Below are positions 13,795 to 20,326 of a stretch of 20,326 bases of DNA, one piece after another. Where the stretch lies: contig PFDC01000108.1 of assembly GCA_002763035.1 (NCBI GenBank), positions 385-20,710 of the forward strand, given 5' to 3'. The notes under the pieces are model-generated. The model did no database searches. It saw only the letters and a program-made list of their open reading frames with translations, and was not told where the DNA came from. Source of the DNA: Candidatus Pacearchaeota archaeon CG10_big_fil_rev_8_21_14_0_10_35_13 (lineage in GTDB: Archaea > Nanobdellota > Nanobdellia > Pacearchaeales > GW2011-AR1). The translations under genes and the position numbers were made by a program. How positions within the stretch are numbered: position 1 is the first letter of the stretch; every line of letters begins with the position of its first letter.

Positions 13795-16700
13795 CCTGTT
13801 ATGTTAATTTTTATTGTTGAATATCCTGTTCCATAATTCCAGTCTGTGTCATAACACCACATCATTATTCCGTAATCTTGTGAGGTTAGTGCAGCGTTTG
13901 TAACTTTATTGGTGGTGTTAAATGTGTATGTGTGTGTTGTAGAGTCGGTTGTCATACCGGAACTTGCGGATTGGTACCATTGAGTATAATTTTGTCCGCT
14001 AACTACAGAATGATAATCTTTGCTTACATAATCATAGTAGTAATCTGATCCATTAAAACCGTATTTTGTTGTATTACACGAGTCTGTTAGTGCTGTATTT
14101 GTGCTATTTGTTGAGTTGCTACTACTACAATACCAACTATTAAAGTGGTTATAACTTATCATGTATATATTGCAGTTGGCTGTTTCTGTAGTGGTTGCTG
14201 TTAGTGAGAATGTTGCGTTATTAATCGTCTGGTTAATCGTTGGGGCGTTAATGGTTACGTTAGGTGCTGTCATGTCTCTTACGGACACTCTTCCGTTTTT
14301 TATCGTTGCTGTTCCTCCGCTTCCTGATACCGTAACTTTTATGTAATATTCTCCTAAAGCCCAGGTGGTTGATGGTTTCACTATTGTTATTACACTGCCG
14401 TTAGTTGCTGTTTGTATTCCTCCTCCGTTAATACTCCATGAGGATGCTGTTGTGTAACTTCTGCACCATTCATCCCAGCATGTGCTACTTGGAACTGCGT
14501 ATTCTACATTAGTAATATTTACTGGAACATTTCCGTAACTAAGATTTCTTATTAATAGTGTTATTGTTAAATTATCTGTTGGTGCGAATTGGTACTTCCA
14601 TCCTCCGTTAACGTCATAATTACTAAAGTATCCGTTATAAGATTCCATTCCGTTAATGTATACTCCATACCAGTCTTGAACTATTGATGTTCTGTCATTA
14701 ACTTCGTTCCATTCTGCGTACAAATAATTTGATCCTACTGTCCATCCTGTGCTTGGTGCGTAGACTGTTATTGTGTGTGTTCCATTGACTTTGCATTGGT
14801 TCGATGTTTGCCAAGAATTACATGTTGATGCATTTTCGTTACTCCATACCGTATAGTTATATTCTTCTTTTAAACTTCCATAAGTGCTACTTCTCCATTG
14901 ATAAATTTTGCTTAAGTTTCCTGTGGCTGATTCGGTATTGGTTGTTGATACTTTTATACTTGCTGTTACATTAATGTTTTCTGTAGATTTCTTACTGCTT
15001 CCTCCTGTTACTGTTCCCCAAGTAACGCTGAATGGGACTGTTCTAAATGACACCCAAGCATTTTGTGTTAGGTTATTATTTGTATCATTGACAACTATTG
15101 TGAGGTAATGATAACCTCCCCAACTGCCACTGCTCCACTTGGCTGTTTCTTGGTTAGGGCATATTGTTATTGTTGTCTCATTGACGAATGTGGTGTTGGT
15201 ATAATTTGCGTATGTAACTGTCGTCTGGCTCATACCATCCCAAATGTTTTCATAAACTCCTGATATCGTATAATTACTATTTAATAGTTTATTTGATGAC
15301 CATGATGGTTCATATACTGACATTGTTCCATTGATGCAGGTTCTTGTTGATACTTCATAATTATTAATACTCATTGATACTCTGAATGGTCTAACATCAA
15401 ATGATAACCATCCTGTTGACGTTTCTCCATCACTGTTATTCAGGATAATTTCTCCCCAGTAATTACCGCTTGGCCAACTTCCGTTATTATAAGTAATATT
15501 TATTTTTTCAGTGCCATTAATTCTTGTTGGTGTGATATTAAGGTCTGTAGGATAATTGTATTCTTTTGTTTGGTAAGTTGTTTCGTCCCATGCTCTTAAG
15601 GTTAATCTTGTTATTGTAGTATTAATATAATCGCTTGCGTTATAACTACTACCCCATCCTTTATAACTTTTAATTGTTGTTATGTTGTAATATTTTGGCT
15701 CATTATTTTTTATGCTGTAATGCCAGCTTGTTGTGTCTCCTGAACTATTTGTTGGTCTTGAGTCAACATAAAATGCTATTGTATTGAACCACGCGTTTCC
15801 TGTTTCTGAACCATTAATGTCTAATACTACACTGTAATATCCTGTGTTCCATGAATTGGTGCTTCCGGTTTTATTAATTCTTAGTAGGTAATTACCTTGA
15901 CTTGCATTCGCGTTCCAGTACCAGTTATTTGATTGATTAACTATTACTGTGCTTGATATATACTCTGAGCTGTTTAAGTCCTTACAAGGCCATGTTCTAC
16001 AATCTTGTATTTTCTTTACGCTAATACTTATGTTTCCTCCAAGGTTTTCTCCACCAGAATAATAGTAGCTGTAGTCTCCGGCATTTGAGACTTGTATATA
16101 TAATGTAATGTTCTCTTTAGAGTTGAAGTATGACTTGTAGTTGCAACTGCTTGCTCCGCATTCTATGGGGCTTCCATAAACATTCCATCTCTTTATTGAC
16201 ATCCATGCGTAACCGTAATCTGTATTTCCATCAGCATCAACTCCTTTAAGTACTACTCTATAATATCCTGTTTTCCAGTTTCCTCCTGGTGCGTATTGTA
16301 CTGGTAATGTTATTGTTCCTTGTCCTGTTGTTATAGTCGTGGAGTTTATTGCTGAAGTATTATATGAGTAACTTACTGGTGGCCATACCCATTCTCCGTC
16401 TCTTCCTTGGTATTCTATTTTTTCAACGCTTACTGTTCCGCTTAATCCACCACTGCCATAAGCGCCCCACCAATTTCTTCCTGCCTCATACATTTGTACT
16501 GTTAGTGTTATATTGCTACTTGGGCGATTCTGCCATGTTTGACTCCACCCGTAGAGGTAGAATGCCCTTGCTTCAAAGAATCCGTATACTATGTCTTGTG
16601 TTTGTCCGTCTGGTCCTGTTATCATCATTTCAACACTGTATGTTCCTCCGTCCCACTTATTTGCTGGTTCAACAGTACATGTGTATCCTCCGCTTGTGTC

Positions 16701-18791
16701 TGTAGCGGTGCATACTGATGATGTGCCGTTTATTGAGTACGTTCCTCCGTTCTGAGTGTTTTTTACTGATACAATATTTATTGTTGCGTTATTAATTGTT
16801 TGTTGTGTTTGGGTATTTATTGAGCATGCTGATCCCATACCGTTATTGCTTCCATTACCTGAGAAGTTTGATACTCCTGCTTTTCCTAGGGGGTTATTTG
16901 CTTGTATCACTTTCATTTCAAAATAGACTGTATCAGTGTTCTTAAATTGCCATACATAGTATTGTCCGTTAGCACTACTTACTGTTCCTGGGGTATTCTT
17001 TGCTGATAAGCATACGTCATAAGGATTTACAACTATTCTCGATATTCCAGCAACCGTTCTATTCTCTCCGTATATGTATATTTCATAAGTTCCCCCATAT
17101 CTTGGTACATCCATTTTTATTCTCTGCGTTGTTAGATTTACTGCCCATTCTAGTATGTTATTTGTACTATTAACCATGTCAAAATTACTTGTATTAGTGT
17201 AGTTCATAGTTGTTCCGTTCATGTATGTTACCATAAATATTTCTATCTGGCTGAGATTTACTTGTGTTGCTGTTTTGTTATATGAACTAATACTTATGTA
17301 GGCTTGCTCACTATTACCAAACAATTCTTTTACGTTTCCTTCACTATCTGTTGACTGAGCTCCTAGTACTTTATCCATTACCTCAATTTTTTGCTGGAAT
17401 TTTTGTGTGTCTCCACTATATGACAGTGTTAATTCTAAATCATAACTTCCAGTGTTTGTTGGGCTTGTAATATTAAATTCGTAGCATCCTTCACTTCCGC
17501 AGGTAGCGTTCCATAAAATGTTTGCTGTTGCTAAGTTGTTATTTAATTTGTCAGTTAGATTTATTGAGAATGCTGATTGGTTTATTCCTTGAATAATGCT
17601 TGCATTACTTCTATATCTTGGGTACGTCTCAAATTTTATTGTTGTGTTCGGGAAAACACTATAATCATACTCAAATCCTGAAGCGGATGATTTTTTGTTA
17701 AAGGTTACCTTCCAGTCTTTCACTTCGAATGATGCCTTTAATGTTTGGTTTCCATCGCCGGATTTTACTACAATTACATTTGCATAGTAAGTCCCGTATT
17801 TGTAGCTAATACTATTAATTGTGAATGTAAACTTATTAGTGTAAGAATTATTGCTTGTTAGTTGTGTGCCACTTATTGATTGTATCACATTTCCTGAAGA
17901 GTCTGCTATGTATCCTGAAAAATTATAATTTGAAGTTGTGGTATTATCAATTACTACTACTTCCACGCTTGCTTGCTCTCCCAATGCGTAAGTGTTCTTG
18001 TACGATTTCCCTAATTCGTCTTTCATATAGGCACTTGCACTAAATGGTACTATTGAGAATGAACTATAAGCTTTATAGCCGTTTAGTTCCAGTGAGTAAG
18101 TTCCGTAACTGCTTGGGGCAGTTATAGTGTTAGTGCATTTTCCATTGCTTTCAGTGATACAATTGAAGCTTTGTATTATTCCTTTAGTATTATTCCTTAA
18201 GGTTCCGTTAAAAGTTACATTGCTTATATAATTTACTTTATCATTAAGAGTATTCATAGCCTCGCTAGTAATAGTTATAGTTTCTGATGGGTTATAATTT
18301 GATTTATCTGGTCTGACTTTTATTGTGTCCACCGTATTATTTATTGCTCTTATCTCAACTTCTGAATACCATGTTGTGCTATTCGCGTCGATATATTGTG
18401 CCCTTAATATATAATCTCCTTCGGCTCCTGGTGCGGTTATTTTTGTTCCATTACTATAATAGCTACTGTTAGAATAATAACTTCCTGTGCTATCTGTCGT
18501 TAGCGTGTAATTACTTATGTATGTTCCATTACCTTTACTTCTTATTGTAATGTTTACTGTTCTACCAGTTGCTGCTATCGATGAACTAACTAAGGTTCCA
18601 TTATTAGAATAATTGGCTTCTTGCAAGTATCCTTTGAATAATATTTGTTCTCCAGTTGAATAAACTGTTTGTGGTACATAATGGTAGATGTCGGCGATAT
18701 AATAATTTGCTCCAACAATACTGGTAAGGATAGTAACGAATAGCATTGAACACGCTACCAGCATCACTCTCTCTTTTTTTGTTAAGTTCAT
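13791..18791 (-). CDS. Giant (1666-aa) secreted Asn/Tyr/Trp-rich surface glycoprotein-like protein
   Basis: An N-terminal signal peptide (about 10-28) is followed by an all-beta, Asn/Ser/Thr/Tyr-rich body dense in N-x-S/T sequons. Residues 35-360 look like Ig/macroglobulin-type domains (YSTGEQILFKGYL, YNPSETITITSE, YALGEQASVEVVV). From about 740 to 1506 I see six degenerate repeats of roughly 120-145 aa, each ending in a pattern like G-x-Y-x-x-x-L-x-x-x-D, then AW-x-SF or similar, then an aromatic-V strand; examples are TGYYRVVLKGVD, TGYYSVVLDING and SGNYWGEIILNN. A final TAPNVTINAP domain with several Cys closes the protein at INITG. There is no C-terminal membrane helix or known sorting motif, so it needs a partner to stay on the cell; the overlapping downstream gene supplies one. 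It could be an S-layer-like or host-contact protein. Confidence 0.85.
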   Translation of the reverse strand: MNLTKKERVMLVACSMLFVTILTSIVGANYYIADIYHYVPQTVYSTGEQILFKGYLQEANYSNNGTLVSSSIAATGRTVNITIRSKGNGTYISNYTLTTDSTGSYYSNSSYYSNGTKITAPGAEGDYILRAQYIDANSTTWYSEVEIRAINNTVDTIKVRPDKSNYNPSETITITSEAMNTLNDKVNYISNVTFNGTLRNNTKGIIQSFNCITESNGKCTNTITAPSSYGTYSLELNGYKAYSSFSIVPFSASAYMKDELGKSYKNTYALGEQASVEVVVIDNTTTSNYNFSGYIADSSGNVIQSISGTQLTSNNSYTNKFTFTINSISYKYGTYYANVIVVKSGDGNQTLKASFEVKDWKVTFNKKSSASGFEYDYSVFPNTTIKFETYPRYRSNASIIQGINQSAFSINLTDKLNNNLATANILWNATCGSEGCYEFNITSPTNTGSYDLELTLSYSGDTQKFQQKIEVMDKVLGAQSTDSEGNVKELFGNSEQAYISISSYNKTATQVNLSQIEIFMVTYMNGTTMNYTNTSNFDMVNSTNNILEWAVNLTTQRIKMDVPRYGGTYEIYIYGENRTVAGISRIVVNPYDVCLSAKNTPGTVSSANGQYYVWQFKNTDTVYFEMKVIQANNPLGKAGVSNFSGNGSNNGMGSACSINTQTQQTINNATINIVSVKNTQNGGTYSINGTSSVCTATDTSGGYTCTVEPANKWDGGTYSVEMMITGPDGQTQDIVYGFFEARAFYLYGWSQTWQNRPSSNITLTVQMYEAGRNWWGAYGSGGLSGTVSVEKIEYQGRDGEWVWPPVSYSYNTSAINSTTITTGQGTITLPVQYAPGGNWKTGYYRVVLKGVDADGNTDYGYAWMSIKRWNVYGSPIECGASSCNYKSYFNSKENITLYIQVSNAGDYSYYYSGGENLGGNISISVKKIQDCRTWPCKDLNSSEYISSTVIVNQSNNWYWNANASQGNYLLRINKTGSTNSWNTGYYSVVLDINGSETGNAWFNTIAFYVDSRPTNSSGDTTSWHYSIKNNEPKYYNITTIKSYKGWGSSYNASDYINTTITRLTLRAWDETTYQTKEYNYPTDLNITPTRINGTEKINITYNNGSWPSGNYWGEIILNNSDGETSTGWLSFDVRPFRVSMSINNYEVSTRTCINGTMSVYEPSWSSNKLLNSNYTISGVYENIWDGMSQTTVTYANYTNTTFVNETTITICPNQETAKWSSGSWGGYHYLTIVVNDTNNNLTQNAWVSFRTVPFSVTWGTVTGGSSKKSTENINVTASIKVSTTNTESATGNLSKIYQWRSSTYGSLKEEYNYTVWSNENASTCNSWQTSNQCKVNGTHTITVYAPSTGWTVGSNYLYAEWNEVNDRTSIVQDWYGVYINGMESYNGYFSNYDVNGGWKYQFAPTDNLTITLLIRNLSYGNVPVNITNVEYAVPSSTCWDEWCRSYTTASSWSINGGGIQTATNGSVITIVKPSTTWALGEYYIKVTVSGSGGTATIKNGRVSVRDMTAPNVTINAPTINQTINNATFSLTATTTETANCNIYMISYNHFNSWYCSSSNSTNSTNTALTDSCNTTKYGFNGSDYYYDYVSKDYHSVVSGQNYTQWYQSASSGMTTDSTTHTYTFNTTNKVTNAALTSQDYGIMMWCYDTDWNYGTGYSTIKINITG

Positions 18792-18835
18792 ACTCTAATA
18801 ACTCACTCTTTTCCTAATTAATTGAGGGAATCCAT

Positions 18836-18846
18836 TCTTTATAAAC
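18836..18846 (-). promoter_or_regulatory. TATA box of the giant surface protein operon
   Basis: GTTTATAAAG on the minus strand lies in the 75-bp gap after the pilin-like gene, centred about 50 bp from the ATG at 18791. It predicts a leader of about 25 nt. It likely drives the 1666-aa and 447-aa genes together. Confidence 0.55.
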
Positions 18847-18866
18847 TTTGTTCATCCCATAAACTC

Positions 18867-19427
18867 TTATTTCGCTTCTACATTCACGTCAAAGAATTCT
18901 TGTGCGTATGATTGCCCGCCTATCGTCGTGCTTATTGAGTATCTTACTAGGCATAGTGGTGCTGTTTCTGGTATGTTCATTCTCACTACTCTTGCTACTG
19001 TTTCTCCTGGCCCTACTGCTATATTATTCCCGCTACCCCCGAGTGTTATCCAAGCTTCTGCTTGTTGTTTTGTTAATGGGCATCCTTGTTCTATTTCTTC
19101 TGTTTTAATATCATAACTTAGTGTTCCTGAGTTTCCTAAGTTCTTCACTGCCCATGCTACTCCCCAGTCTTCTCCTTGTTTCATATCTGCTTTATTATCT
19201 GATAAGTATACTACTATTTTTTTGTTTTCAACAAACAACTTATTTATTTCTCCTCTTACTTTTTCGTCCATTACATTAACGTTGTACGTCGCTCCTGAGA
19301 ATATGCTCTTAACAAGTACTAGTCCTAATATCAGCATTGTCATAGCTAATACTATTACTACTATTGTTCCAATACTCATTTCTAATGCTCCTCTTTTTCT
19401 TATACTTCTTAACACCATCTTTTCCAT
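18867..19427 (-). CDS. Type IV pilin-like protein with class III signal peptide
   Basis: This is a 186-aa protein. The N-terminus has RSIRKRG and then ALEMSIGTIVVIV. That is a basic segment, the archaeal prepilin peptidase site after Gly13, and a hydrophobic helix (about 18-40), the layout of archaeal pilins and archaellin-like proteins. The KRG-ALEM form is very common in Woesearchaeota-type genomes. The remaining 145 residues form a soluble beta domain with two Cys (in GCPLTK and PLCLVRY) that could form a disulfide. The longer frame begins with TTG at 19448. I start at the ATG at 19425-19427 because an ATTTAAATAT box lies 28 bp upstream of it. It probably forms or tips a thin filament, or serves as a membrane-tethered envelope protein. 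It lies upstream of the giant surface gene on the same strand. Confidence 0.82.
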   Translation of the reverse strand: MEKMVLRSIRKRGALEMSIGTIVVIVLAMTMLILGLVLVKSIFSGATYNVNVMDEKVRGEINKLFVENKKIVVYLSDNKADMKQGEDWGVAWAVKNLGNSGTLSYDIKTEEIEQGCPLTKQQAEAWITLGGSGNNIAVGPGETVARVVRMNIPETAPLCLVRYSISTTIGGQSYAQEFFDVNVEAK

Positions 19428-19450
19428 AACTCTGTTTTTAGTATTCAAAC

Positions 19451-19460
19451 ATATTTAAAT
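19451..19460 (-). promoter_or_regulatory. TATA box of the pilin-like gene
   Basis: ATTTAAATAT is centred 28 bp upstream of the ATG at 19427, giving a leaderless or nearly leaderless mRNA. It argues against the TTG start at 19448, which would be upstream of the transcript. Confidence 0.55.
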
Positions 19461-19496
19461 CTTTACTATATCACTTCGTATTGACTCTTGATAAGG

Positions 19497-19505
19497 TTTA
19501 TAAAA
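19497..19505 (+). promoter_or_regulatory. TATA box of tRNA-Phe
   Basis: TTTATAAAA is centred 25 bp upstream of the first base of the tRNA, the standard archaeal spacing. Confidence 0.65.
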
Positions 19506-19525
19506 CTTATATTTCTATACTTATT

Positions 19526-19619
19526 GGGGATCTAGCTCAGCGGGAGAGCACAACGCTGAAGATTATTAATGGTTTCATCAGATACGTTGGTGTGCCGGGT
19601 TCGACTCCCGGGATCCCCA
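19526..19619 (+). tRNA. tRNA-Phe (GAA) with a 22-nt canonical archaeal intron
   Basis: The acceptor arms GGGGATC (19526-19532) and GATCCCC (19612-19618) pair fully, with discriminator A. The D arm is GCTC/GAGC with GG in the loop. The anticodon stem is CAACG (19551-19555) with CGTTG (19585-19589). The T arm is CCGGG-TTCGACT-CCCGG. Anticodon GAA is at 19558-19560. The intron is 19562-19583, between positions 37 and 38. CTGA (19556-19559) pairs with TCAG (19578-19581), leaving 3-nt bulges AGA and ATA, and the endonuclease cut sites fall where expected. The outer intron helix is weak, so the motif is closer to hBH. The variable loop is 5 nt, so it is not tRNA-Ser despite the TGA triplet. CCA is not encoded. 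Confidence 0.95.
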
Positions 19620-19830
19620 TACTATTCCGTCTCTATCAGTTCTAATGACCTTTTCTAGTTAATTCGCTGATGCTCATAGCTTTATGATTATGATAGTTAT
19701 AAACAATGATTAATAGGGAGCTTAGCAGTATCGTTTATATTCTATATGCCCCTAGTTCCCCTTGCCTTGTTAGTCGTCGAACCTTGAGGTATTATTGTTA
19801 GATGATAGAATTCCTTTACAGGAATATAAT

Positions 19831-20213
19831 TAGCAGTAGGGATTAGGCCACGTTCTGTCGAAGCCCATTCCTTAATGGTATGGATGTTTCGTGCTAACAT
19901 TCAACTAAGCGGCAATTTTTGCCTTGCACCTACCAAGTTGCCGATACTAAACTGCTTTAGTACCCCGAATTTCTTCGGCGTTTCATCATTTCCAACATTT
20001 CAAAGCTTCCTCCATGAGTTCATAGCGTCCATGTTGGCTGTGTCGTTTCTGTGACAGAGCTATACATCACTGCATTCCCCTCCCAGGGTTGGTATTGTCA
20101 TCAACAATCACTTGTTGATGGGTGCGTGGACCTTCCTCAGAATTCGCAATGATAATTTTCTGCATCGCCCGGAATATTATTCCTGAATTCCGTAGTTAGC
20201 TTCCCTACTGCTA
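19831..20213 (-). ncRNA. rnpB: RNase P RNA
   Basis: The catalytic RNA that trims tRNA 5' leaders, read on the minus strand. The outer helix P1 pairs 20202-20213 with 19831-19842 (TAGCAGTAGGGA with TCCCTACTGCTA). The 5' core reads CTGAGGAAGGTCCACGC (about 20124-20140) and the 3' core GACAGAACGTGGCCTAAT (about 19843-19860). Together they form P4 as AGG-U-CCACG with CGTGG-CCU, keeping the universal bulged U. CACAGAAACGACAC near 20045 matches conserved region II, and GGTGCAAGGC at 19921-19930 matches region III. The length, about 383 nt, is normal. Exact ends are set by P1 and could shift by a few nt. Retention of rnpB matters because some reduced DPANN genomes lack it. Confidence 0.92.
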
Positions 20214-20232
20214 TTATCATTAAGAATTATGT

Positions 20233-20240
20233 GTTTTTAA
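20233..20240 (-). promoter_or_regulatory. TATA box of RNase P RNA
   Basis: TTAAAAAC on the minus strand is centred about 24 bp upstream of the first P1 base at 20213, as expected for an RNA gene start. Confidence 0.5.
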
Positions 20241-20269
20241 GTCTTTACTTTCTTCTAGAGTTTCCGAAT

Positions 20270-20326
20270 TTAACTTATAAATACCTCCTCAAACTTTTCT
20301 AGTCGTTTTGGCTTGCTTTCAATAAA
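20270..20326 (-). CDS. Possible C-terminal end of an unknown gene
   Basis: The minus strand is open from the right edge for 18 codons to TAA. The peptide is Lys/Glu-rich (KPKRLEKFEEVF). It would end about 30 bp before the rnpB TATA box, a sensible place for a gene end. The stretch is too short to identify and could be open by chance. Confidence 0.25.
   Translation of the reverse strand, partial: FIESKPKRLEKFEEVFIS

Noticed and set aside
19556..19561. tRNA-Ser(TGA) reading of the tRNA
   Set aside because: The variable loop is only 5 nt, and TGA would sit out of register with the stem; GAA at 34-36 with U33 fits and gives an exact BHB intron.
19640..19720. C/D box guide RNA near CTGATG / ATGATTATGATAG
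   Set aside because: No properly spaced RTGATGA and CTGA box pair on either strand.
19740..20215. SRP (7S) RNA as the identity of the structured region beside the tRNA
   Set aside because: No domain IV signature is present, while the P1, P4, region II and region III matches identify RNase P RNA.

Overview
The window looks like a piece of an AT-rich DPANN archaeal genome, most like the Woesearchaeota/Pacearchaeota. The archaeal signs are a tRNA with a canonical 37/38 bulge-helix-bulge intron, TATA boxes about 25 bp upstream of leaderless start codons, a class III (type IV pilin-like) signal peptide of the KRG-A-L-E-M kind, a form II/III RuBisCO closest in my memory to the Methanococcoides burtonii enzyme, and an RNase P RNA. 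The lineage is an inference from family recall; no search was run.

Layout. (1) 1-163: the end of a protein with a bacterial-type sigma-70 region 4 (FliA-like). (2) 305-3600: glmS (+) and the RuBisCO large subunit gene (-), convergent and only 2 nt apart. (3) 3601-3870: the rbcL promoter and a 120-bp MITE-like element with 9-bp flanking direct repeats, 15 bp upstream of the rbcL TATA box. (4) 3871-4704: a membrane-anchored Cys-rich surface protein. (5) 4784-7287, all minus strand: a wHTH-MNT nucleotidyltransferase, a HEPN protein and cysS in one apparent operon. An 80-bp perfect tandem duplication lies exactly on the HEPN/cysS junction. (6) 7342-9761: a calcineurin-like phosphoesterase and purF. 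(7) 9762-10028: the purF promoter and a 70-bp perfect tandem duplication. (8) 10029-19427, all minus strand: a surface-protein region with a type IV pilin-like protein, a 1666-aa secreted glycoprotein-like giant, a 447-aa membrane-anchored partner coupled to it by a 4-nt overlap, and a 783-aa repeat protein with its own promoter. (9) 19526-20213: intron-containing tRNA-Phe (+) and RNase P RNA (-). A possible gene end lies at the right edge.

How the genes fit together. GlmS makes glucosamine-6-phosphate for amino-sugar and glycan synthesis. That fits the very Asn/Ser/Thr-rich, sequon-dense surface proteins nearby. RuBisCO in such archaea usually serves the AMP/ribose-1,5-bisphosphate salvage route, but its usual partners (AMP phosphorylase, R15P isomerase) are not in this window. 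PurF starts purine synthesis from PRPP. The MNT/HEPN pair has toxin-antitoxin organisation and is, or was until a recent duplication, translationally coupled to CysRS.

Most notable: the MITE at the RuBisCO promoter, the sigma region 4 in an archaeal context, the TA-cysS operon with its frozen duplication, and the coupled giant-glycoprotein/anchor pair built on six degenerate repeats. No stretch above 300 nt lacks a gene. I found nothing convincing in 19620-19830.
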